From NCBI GenBank assembly GCA_002451755.1, contig DKDF01000029.1:302-21275 (forward strand): 20,974 nt of DNA. The letters are read 5' to 3'. Positions 1-6,455 of this stretch are shown here, piece after piece (within the stretch, counting starts at the first letter, position 1; every line of letters begins with the position of its first letter). Source of the DNA: Ruminococcaceae bacterium UBA6855 (GTDB lineage Bacteria > Bacillota > Clostridia > Oscillospirales > Acutalibacteraceae). The position numbers were made by a program, and so were the translations under genes. The notes beneath the pieces are model-generated. The model was not told the origin of the DNA and did no database searches. It was given only the letters and a program-made list of their open reading frames with translations.

Positions 1-23
1 CCTACTTACTTTGAGCGAAGCGC

Positions 24-110
24 GCTAACCCCTCAGTCTCGGCTTACGCCGAGCCAGCTCCCATTACAGGGAAGCCAGATAAATTTCTCGACAAATTCCA
101 GTCTATTCAA
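24..110. repeat. Dispersed palindromic repeat, copy 1
   Basis: About 53 bases (24-76) are nearly identical to 11343-11394, with weaker similarity for roughly 30 bases beyond. The core holds two small hairpins: CTCGGC/GCCGAG around TTAC, and a CCC/GGG stem around ATTACA. In the second copy the latter stem has become CCCC TACA GGGG, so the sequence changed while pairing was kept. Elements of this CTCAGTC...CAGCTCCC type are common between genes in Clostridia. This copy lies just past the 3' end of a minus-strand gene and its terminator. Function is unknown; it may be an RNA hairpin or a non-autonomous mobile repeat. Confidence 0.7.
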
Positions 111-135
111 TCATGTTATATAACTTCAATATATA

Positions 136-168
136 CAAAAATCCCCGACAGGCATTATACTGTCGGGG
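136..168 (-). terminator. Intrinsic terminator of the glycosidase gene
   Basis: On the minus strand there is a perfect 9-bp stem (CCCCGACAG / CTGTCGGGG, arms 143-151 and 160-168) with an 8-base loop, followed by a run of five T. It lies about 50 bases after the stop codon of the minus-strand glycosidase. Confidence 0.85.
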
Positions 169-216
169 CTGAATCTGTTTATATACACTCTGCGTTATTG
201 CAGGCGGTTATGTATT

Positions 217-1741
217 TTATATCTCAAACGAGAACTGCCAATCCTCGCCGTAGATAACTTTCACCTTTATCGGTTTGTCGCTCTCGACGGTTATCTCAGG
301 TCTATCGTTTTCGGACTTTCTCGCTTCGCACATGAGCGTAACATACGAATCCCTGCCGGTCGGCAGTCTCTTTATGCCGTGCTTTTCGAGCTTGCTCACG
401 CGCCAGACTATCTCCGATTTCTCGGCGGAGACCCTGATTCCGAGGATATACTCTATCAGAACGGTTATCGGGAATATGCCCGTCCAGCCGATAAAATCCT
501 TTCGCGCGGGCTCGCCGGGAGACGCAGTCTCGGGCGCATAATTCTCCCAGAATGTGCCGGTCTTTCTGTAGACCTCCATGGCGTTTTCATAGCAGCACTC
601 GGCTATGTCCTTGGCGAGCTTCTCTTTTCCGTTTGCGGAAAGTCCGCAGAGGACCATATAGTTCGTCGGCGCCCACACTCCGCCGTTCCAGTAGCCGCCG
701 TTTTCTTTGTAGTCCGGGTGATCCGCAGAGAGCGCGGGAACGCGGTTCGGGCGGTTGAATTCATTTTTGTCTTCGAGATGGCGGCAGAGCGCGTCGACCC
801 TCTCGGGCGGGGCAATCTTCGAGATAAGCGCCCAGAATGAAGCGGCGGTCTTGACCTCAAGGAAGCTGCCGTCGGATTTCAAATCATAGTAGAACTCGTC
901 CCTGTCGCTCCACATCTTCTCGTTGACGAACTTGACGAGCTTTTCATATTCGTCCTTGAGCGCGTCGACATCGTCGGAGATGCCGAGCTCCTTCGCCATC
1001 AGGATAAGATATTCGCAGCTCATCGCAGCCTGGAGCGTCGCGTCTATCCAGGACATATAGCTGTGGTGGAAGGTCTCAAGCTGCCAATCCTCCGAGTCTG
1101 GGATAAGCTCAAGATCGCAGCGCGGCAGGTTGTCCATGCCGCAGCCCCAGCCGCTCGACCAGTAGCTGCCGTCTTTCCAGCGATGATAGTTTTTGAGCCA
1201 ATGATGGAACGAGAGCAGAGGATAATAGACTTTTCTGAGTCTCTCCTTGTCGCCGTAGTTCTTGATAATACTGCCACTCGCACCAAGCTAAAATTTCAGG
1301 ACCCGTGCTTACGGGATCAAGACGGTGAAATTTTGAGATGCCGTCTGTTTCGTGGTACTGTCTGCCGATAAATCCGTCAGGCTCCTGCTTGCAGTAGAAA
1401 TCGTCGAGAGTTCCCTGAAATTTGAACACGCTGTCGCCGTATTTGCCGAACATGAGCATGAAGCAGGAATCCCACATGAATATGTGGTCGTTGAACGCGG
1501 CATCGATATAGGGCGAAACGAAGCCGCTCTCTTTCGTCGGCTTGCCGAGGTTGCGGAAGGCTATCTCCCACGCCTTGTAATATGCGGCAATCTCATCATC
1601 GTGTCCCGCCCACATGGGCTCGGGGAGCTTCCCCTTCTCCTTTTCAAAATCCGGCAGCTCCGACATATCGGGCTGCATGGAAATAAACTCGTTCTTTTCG
1701 GCATATCTGTCCTCAACATAAGGGCTGATAGGTTCTTTCAT
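217..1741 (-). pseudogene. MGH1/GH63-like alpha-glycosidase, frameshifted
   Basis: An (alpha/alpha)6-barrel glycoside hydrolase of the GH63 / mannosylglycerate-hydrolase-like group, expected to release sugars from alpha-linked oligosaccharides and apparently cytoplasmic (no signal peptide). The reading frame is broken once. The N-terminal part (160 residues from ATG at 1741, AGGAG 7 bases upstream) contains MWDSCFM (Asp91, candidate general acid) and GFIGRQYHETDG. The C-terminal part (from about 1260 to the TAA at 217) contains WENYAPE (Glu about 399, candidate base) and the closing FIGWTGIFPITVLIEYILGI. Removing one base near 1261 joins QYYQ to NYGDKERL and gives a continuous 507-residue protein of normal family length, with both catalytic motifs kept. 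All other family motifs are intact, so the break is either very recent or a sequencing/assembly error. Exact substrate is unknown. Confidence 0.8.
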
Positions 1742-1776
1742 ATTTGCGCTCCTTTCGGGTATTTTCAATCGAGCTG

Positions 1777-1805
1777 ATTATATCACACTTTTTATTTTTA
1801 GTGAA
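1777..1805 (-). promoter_or_regulatory. Promoter of the glycosidase gene
   Basis: Read on minus: -35 TTCACT (1800-1805), 17-base spacer, and extended -10 TGATATAAT (TATAAT at 1777-1782). The start codon is about 36 bases downstream of the -10. An imperfect inverted repeat, GCGAAA...TTTCGC (1832-1848), lies upstream of the -35 and could be an operator. Confidence 0.65.
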
Positions 1806-1898
1806 TAGTTTTTGCGGCAACACCGCAGGCGGCGAAATATATTTTCGCTTTCAAAAATTAACTTTTTGTGAATATTCAAAAAAGTATGTCAAAAAGCA

Positions 1899-1927
1899 TT
1901 GACTCCGATATATAAATATGCTACTTT
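1899..1927 (+). promoter_or_regulatory. Putative promoter of the leader peptide / membrane protein unit
   Basis: TTGACT (1899-1904), 17-base spacer, then TACTTT (1922-1927). The -35 is good and the -10 poor. A TATAAT at 1963-1968 has no -35 at proper distance and would start RNA inside or after the leader ribosome binding site, so this upstream promoter is preferred. Confidence 0.45.
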
Positions 1928-1982
1928 GTAATTGCAGATAGGTTTTCTGCGGCAGAATATCATATAATTTCGGAGAAATGCT

Positions 1983-2054
1983 ATGATGCTGTTCGGTTCA
2001 AAAAATTATAGATTTTTATCAAGTCTGAGGCGGGTGCGCATTCGGGCAGTTTAA
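1983..2054 (+). CDS. Possible 23-residue Arg-rich leader peptide
   Basis: A short ORF starting ATG ATG at 1983, with GGAG at 1972-1975 (7-base spacing), ending TAA at 2052-2054. The last residues read SLRRVRIRAV and contain two Arg-X-Arg motifs (R17-V-R19 and R19-I-R21). A 14-bp hairpin with a T-rich tail begins 5 bases after the stop, and the next gene follows it. Known leader peptides of inducible resistance genes stall ribosomes at Arg/Lys-X-Arg/Lys motifs when macrolides are bound; this peptide has that character. Coding status is inferred from start, spacing and position only, as the ORF is too short for homology. Confidence 0.45.
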   Translation: MMLFGSKNYRFLSSLRRVRIRAV

Positions 2055-2058
2055 TAAG

Positions 2059-2102
2059 GCGCATAGGTCGGCATCGCAGCCGGCTTGTGCGCGTTTTGTC
2101 TT
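2059..2102 (+). promoter_or_regulatory. Terminator-like hairpin in the leader (candidate attenuator)
   Basis: Arms 2059-2072 and 2079-2092 form a 14-bp stem including three G-U pairs, with loop ATCGCA, followed by GTTTTGTCTT. It sits between the leader peptide stop and the ribosome binding site of the membrane protein gene at 2133. The 3' arm hexamer GTGCGC (2087-2092) also occurs inside the leader ORF (2034-2039), so the 5' arm GCGCAT (2059-2064) could pair with either copy. That is the geometry expected of an antiterminator/terminator switch. Confidence 0.6.
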
Positions 2103-2132
2103 CTCAATAAACTAAAAAGCAAGGTGACAAAG

Positions 2133-2588
2133 ATGAAATCAACCACCAAAAGAGAAGTTCTGACAGGTGTAATTACATTTCTTGTTTACGGCATTCTGGG
2201 CTTTGCGGCTTCTGTTCTTACCTCGCTCCCCGAAGCCGGACTGGATAGCCTCGCGGCGAGCCACGCCGTGTTCATCATCGGGAGCATCGCAAGCTCCGCC
2301 ATTCTTGTCGGCGGAATAGCGTTCGGAATAGTATTCGGCAGGAAAAGATCGAACGGATATCTCATAGGGCTCATCGCCTCCGTCGTCTTTTTCCTCGGCG
2401 CGGGATTCGGCTTTTTCTATACCCTGTTGTCAATCGGAGTGATAGATATCAATGACATAAGGTTTCAGAACCTATATAATACCGTCCCGCCCTCTATTCT
2501 GATATTCGTTTACGCCGCCGTGCCGTATATCGCCTATGCCGCCGCGCGAATAAAAGCGAACAAGAGAAGTAAAGTCAAAGCCGCATAA
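2133..2588 (+). CDS. Four-helix membrane protein of unknown function
   Basis: A 151-residue protein with four predicted membrane segments, at about residues 10-30, 42-65, 72-97 and 112-133, and a basic C-terminus (RIKANKRSKVKAA). ATG at 2133 is chosen because AAGGTG lies 7 bases upstream; an in-frame TTG at 2085 falls inside the terminator-like hairpin and has no ribosome binding site. I do not recognise the family. It stands alone, with a terminator directly downstream and a long structured leader upstream, so its expression is probably conditional. The hydrophobic composition and Gly-rich helices would fit a small integral membrane protein or transporter-like subunit, but no transport motif is visible. 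Confidence 0.75.
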   Translation: MKSTTKREVLTGVITFLVYGILGFAASVLTSLPEAGLDSLAASHAVFIIGSIASSAILVGGIAFGIVFGRKRSNGYLIGLIASVVFFLGAGFGFFYTLLSIGVIDINDIRFQNLYNTVPPSILIFVYAAVPYIAYAAARIKANKRSKVKAA

Positions 2589-2594
2589 ATCATC

Positions 2595-2628
2595 AAACGC
2601 CGCCTGTTTCTCCGCAGGCGGCGTTTTC
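2595..2628 (+). terminator. Intrinsic terminator after the membrane protein
   Basis: A 12-bp stem (AAACGCCGCCTG / CAGGCGGCGTTT, arms 2595-2606 and 2615-2626) with an 8-base loop ends in a T run, 6 bases after the stop codon. Confidence 0.85.
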
Positions 2629-2636
2629 AAAGCAAA

Positions 2637-2670
2637 TAAAAAAGCGCCTCGATGATATTTCATCAAGGCG
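2637..2670 (-). terminator. Intrinsic terminator of tRNA-Val
   Basis: On minus, CGCCTTGATGA and TCATCGAGGCG form an 11-bp stem with one G-U pair, followed by CTTTTTTATTT. The G-U pair is a C-A mismatch on the plus strand, which shows it serves the minus strand. It begins 5 bases after the tRNA CCA end. Confidence 0.85.
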
Positions 2671-2675
2671 TTTTC

Positions 2676-2751
2676 TGGTGGACGCTAACGGACTCGAACC
2701 GCTGACCCTTCGCACGTCAAGCGAATGCTCTACCAGCTGAGCTAAGCGTCC
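2676..2751 (-). tRNA. tRNA-Val (anticodon GAC)
   Basis: On minus the full cloverleaf can be drawn. Acceptor stem GGACGCT/AGCGTCC, D arm GCTC...GAGC, anticodon stem TTCGC/GCGAA with loop TTGACGT (anticodon GAC at positions 34-36), T arm AGCGG/CCGTT with loop TTCGAGT, discriminator A, and an encoded CCA. It reads GUC (and GUU) valine codons. It has its own promoter and terminator and is monocistronic. Confidence 0.97.
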
Positions 2752-2793
2752 ATTTAAGCTGAATTTTTCGGTCTTTCCCGTTCAGCAGAGCCT

Positions 2794-2822
2794 ATTATAT
2801 ATGAACGCCGCGCGAATGTCAA
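2794..2822 (-). promoter_or_regulatory. Consensus promoter of tRNA-Val
   Basis: On minus: TTGACA (2817-2822), 17-base spacer, TATAAT (2794-2799), a perfect match to the housekeeping-sigma consensus. An A/T tract lies immediately upstream (about 2825-2850), like an UP element, as expected for a strongly expressed stable RNA. Transcription would start about 35 bases before the mature tRNA 5' end. Confidence 0.9.
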
Positions 2823-2856
2823 GCATAATTTTAAAAAAATTGATTTTTTTGTGAAG

Positions 2857-2890
2857 TGCCCGCGAAAATGCTCTTTTCAGCCCGCGGGCA
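2857..2890. other. GC-rich hairpin downstream of bofA
   Basis: TGCCCGCG (2857-2864) and CGCGGGCA (2883-2890) form an 8-bp stem with an 18-base loop. It follows the bofA stop codon on minus, but that strand has no T run after it. It may slow 3' decay or act as a weak terminator. Confidence 0.4.
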
Positions 2891-2903
2891 GCTTCATTTT
2901 AAT

Positions 2904-3170
2904 TTATTTGAAAACGATATCGAGCACCAGCATCGATATCACCCCGGGCACACCGAGCAGCGCGCCCGCGCCGAGCGACCAGCGGTTGACGGAGAGCTGT
3001 ATCCCCGTCGCAAGCCCCGCGATATTGACGGCGAACAGCGCCGCCGCGCCGCCTATCGCGTTGAGTATCAGCGCCGAAAAGCCGCGCCTGTTCGTCACGG
3101 CGAACACCGTTATTGCGAGCGCGGCGGCAGCGAGAAATATTATAAGAACCGTTTTCATTCCCGTTGACAA
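2904..3170 (-). CDS. bofA: BofA-family pro-sigma-K processing inhibitor
   Basis: BofA is a small membrane protein that, in spore formers, holds the SpoIVFB protease inactive until the engulfment checkpoint is passed, so controlling sigma-K activation in the mother cell. The 88-residue sequence has an N-terminal membrane helix (about residues 6-24), a short basic loop (NRRG), and a second hydrophobic half with the family pattern LILNAIGG...N...GI.LSVN and the closing LGVPGV (72-77). The start is taken as TTG at 3170 because GAGGGG lies 6 bases upstream, overlapping the yaaL stop codon; an ATG four codons later (3158) is the alternative. It is probably translationally coupled to yaaL. Related small membrane proteins occur in non-sporulating Clostridia too, so active sporulation is not proven. 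Confidence 0.85.
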   Translation of the reverse strand: MSTGMKTVLIIFLAAAALAITVFAVTNRRGFSALILNAIGGAAALFAVNIAGLATGIQLSVNRWSLGAGALLGVPGVISMLVLDIVFK

Positions 3171-3180
3171 GGCTATCCCC

Positions 3181-3456
3181 TCATTCCAGTTTGTAGCAGA
3201 CGGCGATGTCGCTGCTTTCAAGTCCCTCCTGCTTTGCGAGCTTCAGGAGTCTGTGGTAGCGGCGCTTGAGCGATTCGAGCTCATATATCGCAGCCTCGAC
3301 CGAGTCGTCGTCCTCGCCGTATTCAAACCGCAGATATGCCGCGTCCATCTCCTTTTTGAGCGCTCTTATGTCCACGAGCAGCTGCTCCTCCCTCGTCGGA
3401 GCTTCGTCCGCCTTTTTGAGCTTTCCTCCGAGCAGATATTTGAAAGCAGTAACCAT
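3181..3456 (-). CDS. yaaL: YaaL family protein (DUF2508)
   Basis: A 91-residue, charged, largely alpha-helical cytoplasmic protein of the YaaL/DUF2508 family, whose function is unknown. The central part (REEQLLVDIRALKKEMDAAY) and the later LESLKRRYHRLLKLAK match the family's helical core. In Bacillus subtilis yaaL lies between recR and bofA; here the yaaL-bofA order is kept but recR is absent upstream, where manA diverges. ATG at 3456 has GGGAGG 8 bases upstream. The identification rests on both the sequence pattern and the neighbouring bofA. Confidence 0.8.
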   Translation of the reverse strand: MVTAFKYLLGGKLKKADEAPTREEQLLVDIRALKKEMDAAYLRFEYGEDDDSVEAAIYELESLKRRYHRLLKLAKQEGLESSDIAVCYKLE

Positions 3457-3478
3457 TTTTTCGTCCTCCCGGTATTAT

Positions 3479-3509
3479 TTGTATAGCAATTATGGGACAA
3501 ATATGATAA
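3479..3509. promoter_or_regulatory. Overlapping divergent promoters of manA (+) and yaaL-bofA (-)
   Basis: On plus: TTGTAT (3479-3484), 17 bases, TATGAT (3502-3507). On minus: TTATCA (3504-3509), 18 bases, extended -10 TGCTATACA (TATACA at 3480-3485). Each -10 therefore lies on the other promoter's -35. The individual matches are only moderate. Confidence 0.4.
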
Positions 3510-3584
3510 AATAATTCAGCCGGACGATATTTTTCGCCCGAACGCCAAAAATATATAGGATGTTTATATAAAGGAGAATGTGTT

Positions 3585-4532
3585 TTGAAGCTTTATCCCA
3601 TGGTATTGACGCCCTTCGTCTCGGAAACCGTCTGGGGCGGGCGCAGGCTCATTGACGAATATTCCGTTGTCACGGACAAGCGAAACGCCGCCGAGGCGTG
3701 GGTCATGTCCGCGCACAAAAACGGCAGCTCAACAGTCGCAAACGGCGAATTTGCGGGGAAGTCTCTTCGCGAAGTCTATCTCGAACACCCCGAGCTCGGC
3801 GGCAAAAACTGCGCGGGATTCTCTGATTTCCCGGTGCTGATAAAATTCATCGACGCCGCGGCGGACCTCTCGGTTCAGGTTCACCCCGACGACGCCTACT
3901 GCCTGAAAAAGGGCAGCGGCGCGGGAAAGACCGAGTCGTGGTATATCCTCGACTGCGAGCCGGGCGCCTATCTTCTGCTCGGCTTCGAAAAGGACATAAC
4001 CCGCGAGCAGTTCAGGCAGTCGATAACCGACGGCACGCTGACCGACTATGTCAAAAAAGTCCCGGTCAAAAAGGGAGATTTCTTTTTTATAGAATCCGGC
4101 ACGCTCCACGCGATATGCAAGGGCATCCTGCTCGCCGAGGTTCAGCAGAACTCGGACACGACCTACAGAATATATGACTACGGCCGCCTGGGCTTCGACG
4201 GCAAGCCGCGCGAGCTTCACGTTGAGGACGCGGTGAATGTCACGCACACGGGAGTATACAAAAATCCCTGCACGCCGAAAAAAGACGGCAATGTTACGAA
4301 TCTTGTCGCCTGCCCGTTCTTTACCGAGAGAGTTCTCGATGTTAACGGCTCTTTTGACGGCACTGCGGATGAAAAATCTTTTGTGTCGCTTCTTATTCTT
4401 GACGGCTCGGGTTCGCTCGAATGCGCGGGCGAGACTCTTGAATTTTCGAAGGGCGGCAGCATTTTCATTCCCGCAAACTGCGGGGACTACAAAATAAACG
4501 GAGAAGCAAAGATCCTTGAAACAAGGGTCTGA
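3585..4532 (+). CDS. manA: Mannose-6-phosphate isomerase, class I
   Basis: Zinc-dependent cupin enzyme that interconverts mannose 6-phosphate and fructose 6-phosphate, feeding mannose into glycolysis or supplying mannose units for glycans. At 315 residues it matches the short Bacillus-type enzyme. Visible zinc ligands are Gln98 and His100 (VQVHPDD), Glu117 (KTESWYIL) and His175 (SGTLHAI). The signature AEVQQNSDTTYRIYDYGR follows at about 184-201, with the active-site Arg195. The start is TTG at 3585: AAGGAG lies 8 bases upstream and the nearby ATG at 3578 is out of frame. It is the first gene of a six-gene operon; the ABC-F gene begins 8 bases after its stop. Identification is secure, though the route it serves (mannan, host N-glycan or envelope sugar) is not shown. 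Confidence 0.95.
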   Translation: MKLYPMVLTPFVSETVWGGRRLIDEYSVVTDKRNAAEAWVMSAHKNGSSTVANGEFAGKSLREVYLEHPELGGKNCAGFSDFPVLIKFIDAAADLSVQVHPDDAYCLKKGSGAGKTESWYILDCEPGAYLLLGFEKDITREQFRQSITDGTLTDYVKKVPVKKGDFFFIESGTLHAICKGILLAEVQQNSDTTYRIYDYGRLGFDGKPRELHVEDAVNVTHTGVYKNPCTPKKDGNVTNLVACPFFTERVLDVNGSFDGTADEKSFVSLLILDGSGSLECAGETLEFSKGGSIFIPANCGDYKINGEAKILETRV

Positions 4533-4540
4533 TATTACAA

Positions 4541-6454
4541 ATGGCAGTTTTAAGCGTACAGAATCTTGATATGGAGTTCGGCGAGCGCACGCTGTTTTCG
4601 GGCGTGAGCTTTGAAGTCGGCGAGCGCGACAAGATAGGCTTCATCGGCTCGAACGCAACGGGCAAAACGACCCTCTTCAAGCTCATCACCGGCGAGCTTG
4701 AGCCAACCTCGGGCGGGGTATATCCCGGCAAAAATATAAAGATAGGCTATCTCGAGCAGCACGCCTGCGCGGGGAGCCAAAAGACGGTCTATGACGAGAT
4801 GGAGAGCGTGTTCGAGCCTCTTATGAAAAAAGAGAAGCGGCTCGAAGAGCTCGCTGATCTTATCGAAGCGGGGCATGGCGACATCGACGCGCTCATCGCC
4901 GAGCAGAACAGACTGCACATCGAGTTCGAGGACGAGGGCGGGCTGACCTACAAAAGCCGCACCCGCTCGGCGCTCACAGGTCTCGGATTCTCGGAGAGCG
5001 ACTTCTCGCTCCCCTGCTCTCTGCTCTCGGGCGGTCAACGGTCAAAGCTCGCGCTGGGCAAGCTGCTTTTGAGCGCGCCCGATTTGCTTCTGCTCGACGA
5101 GCCGACGAACCATATAGACCTGACAAGCCTCGAATGGCTCGAAAGCTTCATCAACGACTACCGCGGCAGCGCGGTAATTATAAGCCATGACCGCTATTTT
5201 CTCGACAAGGTGACGACGAAAACGATGCTGCTCGAAAACGGCAAAATCGAGATGTTCAACGGCGGCTACTCGCGCTTTCTCGAGCAGAAGACCGAGCGCG
5301 ACGAGATTGAACGCCGCCACTACGAGCGGCAGATGGACGAGGTTCACCGCCTTGAGGGCATAATCGAGCAGCAGCGCCGCTGGCGGCATTTCATAACCGC
5401 GGACAGCAAGCAGAAGATGCTCGACAAAAAATTGGCGGAAATCGACGCACCCGACCGCTCGGCGAGAACTCTCGGCTTTTCATTCGGCGAGGTCGAGCCG
5501 ACAGGCAACGAAGTTCTGAATGTCAGGGGGCTGTCAAAGTCATTCGGCAGCAAGCATCTTTTCAGCGGCGTCGAGTTTCAGATACGCCGATCCGACCGTG
5601 CGTTTCTGCTCGGTCCGAACGGATGCGGAAAGACGACTCTTTTAAAAATACTTATCGGCAAGGAGAAAGCCGACTCCGGCTCATATCTCTTCGGCGCAGG
5701 CGTTCAGGTCGGCTATTTCGACCAGACGCTCTCCTCGCTCAACAACAATAATACAGTCCTTGATGAAATCTGGAATCTGCACCGAGATTTCACCGAGGCG
5801 CGCGTGCGCACTCTGCTCGGACAATTCCTGTTCTGCGCGGACGACGTTTTCAAAAAAATAGAAACTCTGAGCGGCGGAGAAAAAGCGCGGCTTTCGCTCC
5901 TGAAGCTGATGCTCTCGGGCGCGAATGTCCTGCTGCTCGACGAGCCGACAAACCATCTTGATATTCCATCACGCGAGGCGCTTGAAGCGGCTCTGCTCGA
6001 TTTCGGCGGCACGATGCTCGTCGTATCCCACGACAGATATTTTATAAATAAATTATCCACCCGCGTGCTGTCGATAGGCATGGACGGCGCGGAGAGCTTC
6101 GAAGGCGGCTACGACGACTATGCGGCGAAAATCGCCGAGCAGAGCGCAGAGAAGCCGAAAGCGACAAAGACCATGGGCAAGGGCGGCGAGGACTACAAGC
6201 GCCGCAAGGAGCGCGAGAGCGAGCTGCGCCGCACGATAACCGCGATAAAGAAATGCGAAGAGCGGATAAACGAGCTCGACGGACTGATAGCCAAAATGAA
6301 CGAAGAGATGTCGACCCCCGAAGCGGCGGCGGACTACGCGCGTGTAATGGAGCTGACGGAAACGCTCGGCAAGCTCAACGACGAGCAGACCGAGCTTATG
6401 ATGCAGTGGGAAGAGCTCGAAAACAGAAAAGCTCAACTTGAGGGAGAGGAATAA
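4541..6454 (+). CDS. ABC-F family ATPase (YdiF/Uup-like)
   Basis: A soluble tandem ATPase of the ABC-F class, which bind the ribosomal E site and modulate translation or protect against antibiotics; they are not transporters. Domain 1: Walker A GSNATGKTT (36-44, with Ala where Gly is usual), signature LLSGGQ (161-166), Walker B LLLLDEPTNH (182-191), SHDRY (215-219). Domain 2: GPNGCGKTT (358-366), LSGGEKAR (443-450), LLLDEPTNHLD (464-474), SHDRY (496-500). The charged linker at about 245-320 (RRWRHFITADSKQKMLDKK) is the tRNA-contacting region, and residues 552-634 form a C-terminal coiled coil as in YdiF/Uup. No membrane segments. It sits 8 bases after manA and 1 base before the rhamnosidase, an unusual home for a translation factor. 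The resistance-type and housekeeping subgroups cannot be told apart by eye. Confidence 0.93.
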   Translation: MAVLSVQNLDMEFGERTLFSGVSFEVGERDKIGFIGSNATGKTTLFKLITGELEPTSGGVYPGKNIKIGYLEQHACAGSQKTVYDEMESVFEPLMKKEKRLEELADLIEAGHGDIDALIAEQNRLHIEFEDEGGLTYKSRTRSALTGLGFSESDFSLPCSLLSGGQRSKLALGKLLLSAPDLLLLDEPTNHIDLTSLEWLESFINDYRGSAVIISHDRYFLDKVTTKTMLLENGKIEMFNGGYSRFLEQKTERDEIERRHYERQMDEVHRLEGIIEQQRRWRHFITADSKQKMLDKKLAEIDAPDRSARTLGFSFGEVEPTGNEVLNVRGLSKSFGSKHLFSGVEFQIRRSDRAFLLGPNGCGKTTLLKILIGKEKADSGSYLFGAGVQVGYFDQTLSSLNNNNTVLDEIWNLHRDFTEARVRTLLGQFLFCADDVFKKIETLSGGEKARLSLLKLMLSGANVLLLDEPTNHLDIPSREALEAALLDFGGTMLVVSHDRYFINKLSTRVLSIGMDGAESFEGGYDDYAAKIAEQSAEKPKATKTMGKGGEDYKRRKERESELRRTITAIKKCEERINELDGLIAKMNEEMSTPEAAADYARVMELTETLGKLNDEQTELMMQWEELENRKAQLEGEE

Positions 6455-6455
6455 C

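Noticed and set aside
1963..1968. TATAAT as the -10 of the leader transcript
   Set aside because: No -35 at 16-18 bases upstream, and the RNA would start at or after the leader ribosome binding site.
1934..2132. The leader as a known riboswitch (c-di-GMP, THF, Mn or guanidine classes considered)
   Set aside because: None of the conserved core sequences I know from those classes is present. A translated leader peptide explains the layout better.
4550..5038. Antisense open frames opposite the ABC-F gene
   Set aside because: They shadow a protein whose Walker and signature motifs are all present on plus.
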